Assembly: GCF_050948175.1 (NCBI RefSeq) | Contig: NW_027490092.1 | Coordinates: 1,736,001-1,800,000, forward strand | Direction: 5' to 3' | Length of the DNA: 64,000 bases | Source of the DNA: Xylocopa sonorina | Lineage: Eukaryota; Arthropoda; Insecta; Hymenoptera; Apidae | In this document: positions 40,181 to 54,600 of the stretch, in pieces | Layout: the number at the start of each line of letters is the position of its first letter | Position numbering within the stretch: the first letter of the stretch is position 1 | The notes under the pieces: generated by a model | Told to the model about the DNA's origin: nothing | The model's input: only the letters and a program-made list of their open reading frames with translations | Databases searched by the model: none | Program-made: the position numbers and the translations under genes

Positions 40181-43100
40181 AAACATAGAAGTGAGATGCG
40201 ATATCGCGTTTTAGGAAGCATTAGAACTCTATTGCTACGATACGTTGACATCTGCAAACGCTATTTCCTAGCATGGAAGTGTCGCATTTACATTCTTTTG
40301 AAGTGAATACGAGGTATACATGACAATTCGCAATGAATATTATATCTTACCATGAAACATAGTAGTGAGATGCGATATCACGATTTCGGAAGCATTAGAA
40401 CTCTATTGCTACGATACGAAGACATCTGCAAACGCTATTTCCTAGCATGGAAGTGTCGCATTTACATTCTTTTGATGTGAATACGTGGTATGCATAACAC
40501 TCCAAAATGAATATTATATCTAATCACGAATCATAGAAATGAGATGCGTCATCTCGTTTTAAGGAGCATTAGAACTCTATTTTTACGATACGAAGACATC
40601 TGCAAACGCTATTTCCTGGCAAGGAAGTGTCGCATTTACATCCTTTTGAACGGAATACGAGGTCTACCTGACACTTCGCAATAAATATTATATCTTAGCA
40701 TGAAACATAGAAGTGAGATGCGATATCGCGTTTTAGGAAGCATTAGAACTCTATTGCTACGATACGTAGGCATCTGCAAACAATATTTCCTAGCATTGAA
40801 GTGTCGCATTTACATTCTTTTGAAGTGAATACGAGGTATACATGACGCTTCGCAATAAATATTACATCTTAGCATGAAACATAGAAGTGAGATGCGATAT
40901 CGCGTTCTAAGAAGCATTAGAACTCTATTGTTACGATACGTAGACATCTGCAGAAGCTATTTCCTAGCATGGAAGTGTCGCATTTACATTCTTTTGAAGT
41001 GAATACGAGGTATACATAACACTCCAAAATGAATATTATATCTTATCACGAAACATAGAAATGAAACGCGACATCTCGTTTTAAGAAGCATTAGAACTCT
41101 ATTGCTACGATACGTAGACATCTGCAAAAGCTATTTCCTAGCATGGAAGTGTCGCATTTACATTCTTTTGATGTGAATACGTGGTATGCATAACACTCCA
41201 AAATGAATATTATATCTTATCACGAATCATAGAAATGAGATGCGTCATCTCGTTTTAAGGTGCATTAGAATTCTATTGCTACGATACGTAGACATCTGCA
41301 AACGCTATTTCCTAGCATGGAAGTGTCACATTTACATTCTTTTGAAGTGAATACAAGGTATACGTGACACTTCGCAATGAATATTATATCTTATCATGAA
41401 ACATCGAAGTGAGATGCGATATCGCGTTTTAGGAAGCATTAGAACCCTATTGCTACGATACGTAGACATCTGCAAACGCTATTTCCTAGCATGGAAGTGT
41501 CGCATTTACATTCTTTTGAAGTGAGTACGAGATATACATGACACTTCGCAATAAATATTATATCTTAGCATGAAACGTAGAAGTGAGATGCGATATCGCG
41601 TTTTAGGAAGCATTAGAACTCTATTGCTACGATACGTTGACATCTGCAAACGCTATTTCCTAGCATGGAAGTGTCGCATTTACATTCTTTTGAAGTGAAT
41701 ACGAGGTATACATGACAATTCGCAATGAAGATTATATCTTACCATGAAACATAGAAGTGAGATGCGATATCGCGATTTCGGAAGCATTAGAACTCTATTG
41801 CTACGATACGAAGACATCTGCAAACGCTATTTCCTGGCAAGGAAGTGTCGCATTTACATCCTTTTGAACGGAATACGAGGTCTACCTGACACTTCGCAAT
41901 AAATATTATATCTTAGCATGAAACATAGAAGTGAGATGCGATATCGCGTTTTAGGAAGCATTAGAACTCTATTGCTACGATACGTAGACATCTGCAAACA
42001 ATATTTCCTAGCATGGAAGTGTCGCATTTACATTCTTTTGAAGTGAATACGAGGTATACATGACGCTTCGCAATAAATATTACATCTTAGCATGAAACAT
42101 AGAAGTGAGATGCGATATCGCGTTCTAAGAAGCATTAGAACTCTATTGTTACGATACGTAGACATCTGCAGAAGCTATTTCCTAGCATGGAAGTGTCGCA
42201 TTTACATTCTTTTGAAGTGAATACGAGGTATACATAACACTCCAAAATGAATATTATATCTTATCACGAAACATAGAAAGGAAACGCGACATCTCGTTTT
42301 AAGAAGCATTAGAACTCTATTGCTACGATACGTAGACATCTGCAAACGCTATTTCCTAGCATGGGAGCGTCGCATTTACATTCTTTTGAACGGAATACGA
42401 GGTCTACCTGACACTTCGCAATAAATATTATATCTTAGCATGAAACATAGAAGTGAGATGCGATATCGCGTTTTAGGAAGCATTAGAACTCTATTGCTAC
42501 GATACGTTGACATCTGCAAACGCTATTTCCTAGCATGGAAGTGTCGCATTTACATTCTTTTGAAGTGAATACGAGGTATACATGACAATTCGCAATGAAT
42601 ATTATATCTTACCATGAAACATAGTAGTGAGATGCGATATCACGATTTCGGAAGCATTAGAACTCTATTGCTACGATACGAAGACATCTGCAAACGCTAT
42701 TTCCTAGCATGGAAGTGTCGCATTTACATTCTTTTGATGTGAATACGTGGTATGCATAACACTCCAAAATGAATATTATATCTTATCACGAATCATAGAA
42801 ATGAGATGCGTCATCTCGTTTTAAGGAGCATTAGAACTCTATTTTTACGATACGAAGACATCTGCAAACGCTATTTCCTGGCAAGGAAGTGTCGCATTTA
42901 CATCCTTTTGAACGGAATACGAGGTCTACCTGACACTTCGCAATAAATATTATATCTTAGCATGAAACATAGAAGTGAGATGCGATATCGCGTTTTAGGA
43001 AGCATTAGAACTCTATTGCTACGATACGTAGGCATCTGCAAACAATATTTCCTAGCATTGAAGTGTCGCATTTACATTCTTTTGAAGTGAATACGAGGTA

Positions 43101-46100
43101 TACATGACGCTTCGCAATAAATATTACATCTTAGCATGAAACATAGAAGTGAGATGCGATATCGCGTTCTAAGAAGCATTAGAACTCTATTGTTACGATA
43201 CGTAGACATCTGCAGAAGCTATTTCCTAGCATGGAAGTGTCGCATTTACATTCTTTTGAAGTGAATACGAGGTATACATAACACTCCAAAATGAATATTA
43301 TATCTTATCACGAAACATAGAAATGAAACGCGACATCTCGTTTTAAGAAGCATTAGAACTCTATTGCTACGATACGTAGACATCTGCAAAAGCTATTTCC
43401 TAGCATGGAAGTGTCGCATTTACATTCTTTTGATGTGAATACGTGGTATGCATAACACTCCAAAATGAATATTATATCTTATCACGAATCATAGAAATGA
43501 GATGCGTCATCTCGTTTTAAGGAGCATTAGAATTCTATTGCTACGATACGTAGACATCTGCAAACGCTATTTCCTAGCATGGAAGTGTCACATTTACATT
43601 CTTTTGAAGTGAATACAAGGTATACGTGACACTTCGCAATGAATATTATATCTTATCATGAAACATCGAAGTGAGATGCGATATCGCGTTTTAGGAAGCA
43701 TTAGAACCCTATTGCTACGATACGTAGACATCTGCAAACGCTATTTCCTAGCATGGAAGTGTCGCATTTACATACTTTTGAAGTGAGTACGAGATATACA
43801 TGACACTTCGCAATAAATATTATATCTTAGCATGAAACGTAGAAGTGAGATGCGATATCGCGTTTTAGGAAGCATTAGAACTCTATTGCTACGATACGTT
43901 GACATCTGCAAACGCTATTTCCTAGCATGGAAGTGTCGCATTTACATTCTTTTGAAGTGAATACGAGGTATACATGACAATTCGCAATGAATATTATATC
44001 TTACCATGAAACATAGAAGTGAGATGCGATATCGCGATTTCGGAAGCATTAGAACTCTATTGCTACGATACGAAGACATCTGCAAACGCTATTTCCTGGC
44101 AAGGAAGTGTCGCATTTACATCCTTTTGAACGGAATACGAGGTCTACCTGACACTTCGCAATAAATATTATATCTTAGCATGAAACATAGAAGTGAGATG
44201 CGATATCGCGTTTTAGGAAGCATTAGAACTCTATTGCTACGATACGTAGACATCTGCAAACAATATTTCCTAGCATGGAAGTGTCGCATTTACATTCTTT
44301 TGAAGTGAATACGAGGTATACATGACGCTTCGCAATAAATATTACATCTTAGCATGAAACATAGAAGTGAGATGCGATATCGCGTTCTAAGAAGCATTAG
44401 AACTCTATTGTTACGATACGTAGACATCTGCAGAAGCTATTTCCTAGCATGGAAGTGTCGCATTTACATTCATTTGAAGTGAATACGAGGTATACATAAC
44501 ACTCCAAAATGAATATTATATCTTATCACGAAACATAGAAAGGAAACGCGACATCTCGTTTTAAGAAGCATTAGAACTCTATTGCTACGATACGTAGACA
44601 TCTGCAAACGCTATTTCCTAGCATGGGAGCGTCGCATTTACATTCTTTTGAACGGAATACGAGGTCTACCTGACACTTCGCAATAAATATTATATCTTAG
44701 CATGAAACATAGAAGTGAGATGCGATATCGCGTTTTAGGAAGCATTAGAACTCTATTGCTACGATACGTTGACATCTGCAAACGCTATTTCCTAGCATGG
44801 AAGTGTCGCATTTACATTCTTTTGAAGTGAATACGAGGTATACATGACAATTCGCAATGAATATTATATCTTACCATGAAACATAGTAGTGAGATGCGAT
44901 ATCACGATTTCGGAAGCATTAGAACTCTATTGCTACGATACGAAGACATCTGCAAACGCTATTTCCTAGCATGGAAGTGTCGCATTTACATTCTTTTGAT
45001 GTGAATACGTGGTATGCATAACACTCCAAAATGAATATTATATCTAATCACGAATCATAGAAATGAGATGCGTCATCTCGTTTTAAGGAGCATTAGAACT
45101 CTATTTTTACGATACGAAGACATCTGCAAACGCTATTTCCTGGCAAGGAAGTGTCGCATTTACATCCTTTTGAACGGAATACGAGGTCTACCTGACACTT
45201 CGCAATAAATATTATATCTTAGCATGAAACATAGAAGTGAGATGCGATATCGCGTTTTAGGAAGCATTAGAACTCTATTGCTACGATACGTAGGCATCTG
45301 CAAACAATATTTCCTAGCATTGAAGTGTCGCATTTACATTCTTTTGAAGTGAATACGAGGTATACATGACGCTTCGCAATAAATATTACATCTTAGCATG
45401 AAACATAGAAGTGAGATGCGATATCGCGTTCTAAGAAGCATTAGAACTCTATTGTTACGATACGTAGACATCTGCAGAAGCTATTTCCTAGCATGGAAGT
45501 GTCGCATTTACATTCTTTTGAAGTGAATACGAGGTATACATAACACTCCAAAATGAATATTATATCTTATCACGAAACATAGAAATGAAACGCGACATCT
45601 CGTTTTAAGAAGCATTAGAACTCTATTGCTACGATACGTAGACATCTGCAAAAGCTATTTCCTAGCATGGAAGTGTCGCATTTACATTCTTTTGATGTGA
45701 ATACGTGGTATGCATAACACTCCAAAATGAATATTATATCTTATCACGAATCATAGAAATGAGATGCGTCATCTCGTTTTAAGGTGCATTAGAATTCTAT
45801 TGCTACGATACGTAGACATCTGCAAACGCTATTTCCTAGCATGGAAGTGTCACATTTACATTCTTTTGAAGTGAATACAAGGTATACGTGACACTTCGCA
45901 ATGAATATTATATCTTATCATGAAACATCGAAGTGAGATGCGATATCGCGTTTTAGGAAGCATTAGAACCCTATTGCTACGATACGTAGACATCTGCAAA
46001 CGCTATTTCCTAGCATGGAAGTGTCGCATTTACATTCTTTTGAAGTGAGTACGAGATATACATGACACTTCGCAATAAATATTATATCTTAGCATGAAAC

Positions 46101-48660
46101 GTAGAAGTGAGATGCGATATCGCGTTTTAGGAAGCATTAGAACTCTATTGCTACGATACGTTGACATCTGCAAACGCTATTTCCTAGCATGGAAGTGTCG
46201 CATTTACATTCTTTTGAAGTGAATACGAGGTATACATGACAATTCGCAATGAAGATTATATCTTACCATGAAACATAGAAGTGAGATGCGATATCGCGAT
46301 TTCGGAAGCATTAGAACTCTATTGCTACGATACGAAGACATCTGCAAACGCTATTTCCTGGCAAGGAAGTGTCGCATTTACATCCTTTTGAACGGAATAC
46401 GAGGTCTACCTGACACTTCGCAATAAATATTATATCTTAGCATGAAACATAGAAGTGAGATGCGATATCGCGTTTTAGGAAGCATTAGAACTCTATTGCT
46501 ACGATACGTAGACATCTGCAAACAATATTTCCTAGCATGGAAGTGTCGCATTTACATTCTTTTGAAGTGAATACGAGGTATACATGACGCTTCGCAATAA
46601 ATATTACATCTTAGCATGAAACATAGAAGTGAGATGCGATATCGCGTTCTAAGAAGCATTAGAACTCTATTGTTACGATACGTAGACATCTGCAGAAGCT
46701 ATTTCCTAGCATGGAAGTGTCGCATTTACATTCTTTTGAAGTGAATACGAGGTATACATAACACTCCAAAATGAATATTATATCTTATCACGAAACATAG
46801 AAAGGAAACGCGACATCTCGTTTTAAGAAGCATTAGAACTCTATTGCTACGATACGTAGACATCTGCAAACGCTATTTCCTAGCATGGGAGCGTCGCATT
46901 TACATTCTTTTGAACGGAATACGAGGTCTACCTGACACTTCGCAATAAATATTATATCTTAGCATGAAACATAGAAGTGAGATGCGATATCGCGTTTTAG
47001 GAAGCATTAGAACTCTATTGCTACGATACGTTGACATCTGCAAACGCTATTTCCTAGCATGGAAGTGTCGCATTTACATTCTTTTGAAGTGAATACGAGG
47101 TATACATGACAATTCGCAATGAATATTATATCTTACCATGAAACACAGTAGTGAGATGCGATATCACGATTTCGGAAGCATTAGAACTCTATTGCTACGA
47201 TACGAAGACATCTGCAAACGCTATTTCCTAGCATGGAAGTGTCGCATTTACATTCTTTTGATGTGAATACGTGGTATGCATAACACTCCAAAATGAATAT
47301 TATATCTTATCACGAATCATAGAAATGAGATGCGTCATCTCGTTTTAAGGAGCATTAGAACTCTATTTTTACGATACGAAGACATCTGCAAACGCTATTT
47401 CCTGGCAAGGAAGTGTCGCATTTACATCCTTTTGAACGGAATACGAGGTCTACCTGACACTTCGCAATAAATATTATATCTTAGCATGAAACATAGAAGT
47501 GAGATGCGATATCGCGTTTTAGGAAGCATTAGAACTCTATTGCTACGATACGTAGGCATCTGCAAACAATATTTCCTAGCATTGAAGTGTCGCATTTACA
47601 TTCTTTTGAAGTGAATACGAGGTATACATGACGCTTCGCAATAAATATTACATCTTAGCATGAAACATAGAAGTGAGATGCGATATCGCGTTCTAAGAAG
47701 CATTAGAACTCTATTGTTACGATACGTAGACATCTGCAGAAGCTATTTCCTAGCATGGAAGTGTCGCATTTACATTCTTTTGAAGTGAATACGAGGTATA
47801 CATAACACTCCAAAATGAATATTATATCTTATCACGAAACATAGAAATGAAACGCGACATCTCGTTTTAAGAAGCATTAGAACTCTATTGCTACGATACG
47901 TAGACATCTGCAAAAGCTATTTCCTAGCATGGAAGTGTCGCATTTACATTCTTTTGATGTGAATACGTGGTATGCATAACACTCCAAAATGAATATTATA
48001 TCTTATCACGAATCATAGAAATGAGATGCGTCATCTCGTTTTAAGGAGCATTAGAATTCTATTGCTACGATACGTAGACATCTGCAAACGCTATTTCCTA
48101 GCATGGAAGTGTCACATTTACATTCTTTTGAAGTGAATACAAGGTATACGTGACACTTCGCAATGAATATTATATCTTAGCATGAAACGTAGAAGTGAGA
48201 TGCGATATCGCGTTTTAGGAAGCATTAGAACTCTATTGCTACGATACGTTGACATCTGCAAACGCTATTTCCTAGCATGGAAGTGTCGCATTTACATTCT
48301 TTTGAAGTGAATACGAGGTATACATGACAATTCGCAATGAATATTATATCTTACCATGAAACATAGAAGTGAGATGCGATATCGCGATTTCGGAAGCATT
48401 AGAACTCTATTGCTACGATACGAAGACATCTGCAAACGCTATTTCCTGGCAAGGAAGTGTCGCATTTACATCCTTTTGAACGGAATACGAGGTCTACCTG
48501 ACACTTCGCAATAAATATTATATCTTAGCATGAAACATAGAAGTGAGATGCGATATCGCGTTTTAGGAAGCATTAGAACTCTATTGCTACGATACGTAGA
48601 CATCTGCAAACAATATTTCCTAGCATGGAAGTGTCGCATTTACATTCTTTTGAAGTGAAT
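40181..48660 (-). repeat. 13-mer higher-order repeat, 2262-bp unit, about 3.75 copies
   Basis: A 13-monomer unit repeats at exactly 2262 bp (13 x 174). The TTTTACGATACGAAG variant is at 40581, 42843, 45105 and 47367. The AACGGAATACGAGGTC variant is at 40651, 41869 and 42391, and then again at +2262 and +4524, spaced 7, 3 and 3 monomers. Full copies start near 40181, 42443 and 44705. The last, from 46967, lacks one monomer near 48170 and ends at about 48660. Copies 1 and 3 share private variants that 2 and 4 lack, so the true unit is a 26-mer of 4524 bp. Confidence 0.93.
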
Positions 48661-51600
48661 ACGAGGTATACAAGACCCTTCGCAATGAATATTATATCTT
48701 ATAATGAAACATGGAAGTGAGATGCGATATCGCGTTTTAAGAAGCGTTAGAACTCTTTTGCTACGATCCGTAGACATCTGCAAACGCTATTTCCTAGCAT
48801 GGAAGTGTCGCACTTACATGCTTTTGAAGTGAATACGAGGTATACATGACACTTCGCAATAAATATTACATCTTAGCATGAAACATAGAAGTGAGATGCG
48901 ATATCGCGTTTTAAGAAGCATTAGTGTCGCATGGAAGTGTCGCATTTACATTCTTTTGAAGTGAATACGAGGTATACAAGACCCTTCGCTATGAATATTA
49001 TATCTTATCATGAAACATGGTAGTGAGATGCGATATCGCGTTCTAAGAAGCATTAGAACTCTATTGCTATGATCCGTAGACATCTGCAAACGCTATTTCC
49101 TAGCATGGAAGTGTCGCATTTACATTCTTTTGAAGTGAATACGAGGTATACATGACAATTCGCAATGAATATTATATCTTACCATGAAACATGGAAGTGA
49201 GATGCGATATCGCGTTTTAAGAAGCGTTAGAACTCTATTGCTACGATCCGTAGACATCTGCAAACGCTATTTCCTAGCATGGAAGTGTCGCACTTACATT
49301 CTTTTGATGTGAATACGTGGTATGCATAGCACTCCAAAATGAATATTATATCTTATCACGAATCATAGAAATGAGATGCGATATCGCGTTTTAAGAAGCA
49401 TTAGAACTCTATTGTTACGATACGTAGACATCTGTAAAGGCTATTTCCTAGCATGGAAGTGTCGCATTTACATTCTTTTGAAGTGAATACGAGGTATACG
49501 TGACACTTCGCAATGAATATTATATCTTACCATGAAACATCGAAGTGAGATGCGATATCGCGTTTTAGGAAGCATTAGAACCCTATTGCTACGATTCGTA
49601 GACATCTGCAAACGCTATTCCCTAGCATGGAAGTGTCGCATTTACATTCTTTTGAAGTGAGTACGAGATATACATGACACTTCGCAATAAATATTATATC
49701 TTATCACGAAACATAGAAATGAAACGCGACATCTCGTTTTAAGAAGCATTAGAACTCTATTGCTACGATACGTAGACATCTGCAAACGCTATTTCCTAGC
49801 ATGGAAGTGTCGCATTTACATTCTTTTGATGTGAATACGTGGTATGCATAACACTCCAAAATGAATACTATATCTTATCACGAATCATAGAAATGAGATG
49901 TGTCATCTCGTTTTATGGAGCATTAGAACTCTATTGCTACGATACGTAGACATCTGCAAACAATATTTCCTAGCATGGAAGTGTCGCATTTACATTCTTT
50001 TGAAGTGAATACGAGGTATACAAGACCCTTCGCAATGAATATTATATCTTATCACGAAACATGGAAGTGAGATGCGATATCGCGTTTTAAGAAGCGTTAG
50101 AACTCTATTGCTACGATCCGTAGACATCTGCAAACGCTATTTCCTAGCATGGAAGTGTCGCACTTACATGCTTTTGAAGTGAATACGAGGTATACATGAC
50201 ACATCGCAATAAATATTACATCTTAGCATGAAACATAGAAGTGAGATGCCATATCGCGATTTAAGAAGCATTAGTGTCGCATGGAAGTGTCGCATTTACC
50301 TTCTTTTGAAGTGAATACGAGGTATACATAACACTCCAAAATGAATATTATATCTTATCACGAAACATAGAAATGAAACGCGACATCTCGTTTTAAGAAG
50401 CATTAGAACTCTATTGCTACGATACGTAGACATCTGCAAACGCTATTTCCTAGCATGGAAGTGTCGCATTTACATTCTTTTGATGTGAATACGTGGTATG
50501 CATAACACGCCAAAATGAATATTATATCTTATCACGAATCATAGAAATGAGATGCGTCATCTCGTTTTAAGGAGCATTAGAACTTTATTGCTACGATACG
50601 TAGACATCTGCAAACGCTATTTCCTAGCATGGAAGTGTCGCATTTACATTCTTTTGATGTGAATACGTGGTATGCATAACACTCCAAAATGAATATTATA
50701 TCTTATCACGAATCATAGAAATGAGATACGTCATCTCGTTTTAAGGAGCATTAGAACTTTATTGCTACGATACGTAGACATCTGCAAACGCTATTTCCTA
50801 GCATGGAAGTGTCGCATTTACATTCTTTTGAAGTGAATACGAGGTATACATGACACTCCGCAATGAACATTATATCTTATCATGAATCATAGAAATGATG
50901 TGCGTTATCGCGTTTTAAGAAGAATTAGGACCCTATTGCCTCGATACGGCGACATCTGCAAACGCTATTTCCTATCATGGAAGTGTCTCATTTACATACT
51001 CTTGAAGTGAATACGAGGTATACATGATACTCCGCAATGAATATTATATCTTATCATGAAACATAGATGTGAGATGCGATATCGCGTTTTAGGAAGCATT
51101 AGAACTATATTGCTACGATACGTAGACATATGCAAAAGCCATTTCCTACCACGGAAGTGTCGCACTTACATGCTTTTGAAGTGAATACGAGGTATACATG
51201 ACACTTCGCAATAAATATTACATCTTAGCATGAAACATAGAAGTGAGATGCGATATCGCTTTTTAAGAAGCAGTAGAACTCTATTGTTACGATACGTAGA
51301 CATCTGCAAAAGCTATTTCCTAGCCTGGAAGTGTCGCATTTACATTCTTTTGAAGTGAATACGAGGTATACATAACACTCCAAAATGAATACTATATCTT
51401 ATCACGAATCATAGAAATGAGATGCGTCATCTCGTTTTAAGGAGCATTAGAACTTTATTGCTACGATACGTAGACATCTGCAAACGCTATTTCCTAGCAT
51501 GGAAGTGTCACATTTACATTCTTTTGAAGTGAATACAAGGTATACGTGACACTTCGCAATGAATATTATATCTTATCATGAAACATCGAAGTGAGATGCG

Positions 51601-54600
51601 ATATCGCGTTTTAGGAAGCATTAGAACCCTATTGCTACGATACGTAGACATCTGCAAACGCTATTTCCTAGCATGGAAGTGTCGCATTTACATTCTTTTG
51701 AAGTGAGTACGAGATATACATGACACTTCGCAATAAATATTATATCTTAGCATGAAACGTAGAAGTGAGATGCGATATCGCGTTTTAGGAAGCATTAGAA
51801 CTCTATTGCTACGATACGTTGACATCTGCAAACGCTATTTCCTAGCATGGAAGTGTCGCATTTACATTCTTTTGAAGTGAATACGAGGTATACATGACAA
51901 TTCGCAATGAATATTATATCTTACCATGAAACATAGAAGTGAGATGCGATATCGCGATTTCGGAAGCATTAGAACTCTATTGCTACGATACGAAGACATC
52001 TGCAAACGCTATTTCCTGGCAAGGAAGTGTCGCATTTACATCCTTTTGAACGGAATACGAGGTCTACCTTACACTTCGCAATAAATATTATATCTTAGCA
52101 TGAAACATAGAAGTGAGATGCGATATCGCGTTTTAGGAAGCATTAGAACTCTATTGCTACGATACGTAGACATCTGCAAACAATATTTCCTAGCATGGAA
52201 GTGTCGCATTTACATTCTTTTGAAGTGAATACGAGGTATACAAGACCCTTCGCAATGAATATTATATCTTATAATGAAACATGGAAGTGAGATGCGATAT
52301 CGCGTTTTAAGAAGCGTTAGAACTCTTTTGCTACGATCCGTAGACATCTGCAAACGCTATTTCCTAGCATGGAAGTGTCGCACTTACATGCTTTTGAAGT
52401 GAATACGAGGTATACATGACACTTCGCAATAAATATTACATCTTAGCATGAAACATAGAAGTGAGATGCGATATCGCGTTTTAAGAAGCATTAGTGTCGC
52501 ATGGAAGTGTCGCATTTACATTCTTTTGAAGTGAATACGAGGTATACAAGACCCTTCGCTATGAATATTATATCTTACCATGAAACATGGAAGTGAGATG
52601 CGATATCGCGTTTTAAGAAGCGTTAGAACTCTATTGCTACGATCCGTAGACATCTGCAAACGCTATTTCCTAGCATGGAAGTGTCGCACTTACATTCTTT
52701 TGATGTGAATACGTGGTATGCATAGCACTCCAAAATGAATATTATATCTTATCACGAATCATAGAAATGAGATGCGATATCGCGTTTTAAGAAGCATTAG
52801 AACTCTATTGTTACGATACGTAGACATCTGTAAAGGCTATTTCCTAGCATGGAAGTGTCGCATTTACATTCTTTTGAAGTGAATACGAGGTATACGTCAC
52901 ACTTCGCAATGAATATTATATCTTACCATGAAACATCGAAGTGAGATGCGATATCGCGTTTTAGGAAGCATTAGAACCCTATTGCTACGATTCGTAGACA
53001 TCTGCAAACGCTATTCCCTAGCATGGAAGTGTCGCATTTACATTCTTTTGAAGTGAGTACGAGATATACATGACACTTCGCAATAAATATTATATCTTAT
53101 CACGAAACATAGAAATGAAACGCGACATCTCGTTTTAAGAAGCATTAGAACTCTATTGCTACGATACGTAGACATCTGCAAACGCTATTTCCTAGCATGG
53201 AAGTGTCGCATTTACATTCTTTTGATGTGAATACGTGGTATGCATAACACTCCAAAATGAATACTATATCTTATCACGAATCATAGAAATGAGATGTGTC
53301 ATCTCGTTTTATGGAGCATTAGAACTCTATTGCTACGATACGTAGACATCTGCAAACAATATTTCCTAGCATGGAAGTGTCGCATTTACATTCTTTTGAA
53401 GTGAATACGAGGTATACAAGACCCTTCGCAATGAATATTATATCTTATCACGAAACATGGAAGTGAGATGCGATATCGCGTTTTAAGAAGCGTTAGAACT
53501 CTATTGCTACGATCCGTAGACATCTGCAAACGCTATTTCCTAGCATGGAAGTGTCGCACTTACATGCTTTTGAAGTGAATACGAGGTATACATGACACTT
53601 CGCAATAAATATTACATCTTAGCATGAAACATAGAAGTGAGATGCCATATCGCGATTTAAGAAGCATTAGTGTCGCATGGAAGTGTCGCATTTACCTTCT
53701 TTTGAAGTGAATACGAGGTATACATAACACTCCAAAATGAATATTATATCTTATCACGAAACATAGAAATGAAACGCGACATCTCGTTTTAAGAAGCATT
53801 AGAACTCTATTGCTACGATACGTAGACATCTGCAAACGCTATTTCCTAGCATGGAAGTGTCGCATTTACATTCTTTTGATGTGAATACGTGGTATGCATA
53901 ACACGCCAAAATGAATATTATATCTTATCACGAATCATAGAAATGAGATGCGTCATCTCGTTTTAAGGAGCATTAGAACTTTATTGCTACGATACGTAGA
54001 CATCTGCAAACGCTATTTCCTAGCATGGAAGTGTCGCATTTACATTCTTTTGATGTGAATACGTGGTATGCATAACACTCCAAAATGAATATTATATCTT
54101 ATCACGAATCATAGAAATGAGATACGTCATCTCGTTTTAAGGAGCATTAGAACTTTATTGCTACGATACGTAGACATCTGCAAACGCTATTTCCTAGCAT
54201 GGAAGTGTCGCATTTACATTCTTTTGAAGTGAATACGAGGTATACATGACACTCCGCAATGAACATTATATCTTATCATGAATCATAGAAATGATGTGCG
54301 TTATCGCGTTTTAAGAAGAATTAGGACCCTATTGCCTCGATACGGCGACATCTGCAAACGCTATTTCCTATCATGGAAGTGTCTCATTTACATACTCTTG
54401 AAGTGAATACGAGGTATACATGATACTCCGCAATGAATATTATATCTTATCATGAAACATAGATGTGAGATGCGATATCGCGTTTTAGGAAGCATTAGAA
54501 CTATATTGCTACGATACGTAGACATATGCAAAAGCCATTTCCTACCACGGAAGTGTCGCACTTACATGCTTTTGAAGTGAATACGAGGTATACATGACAC

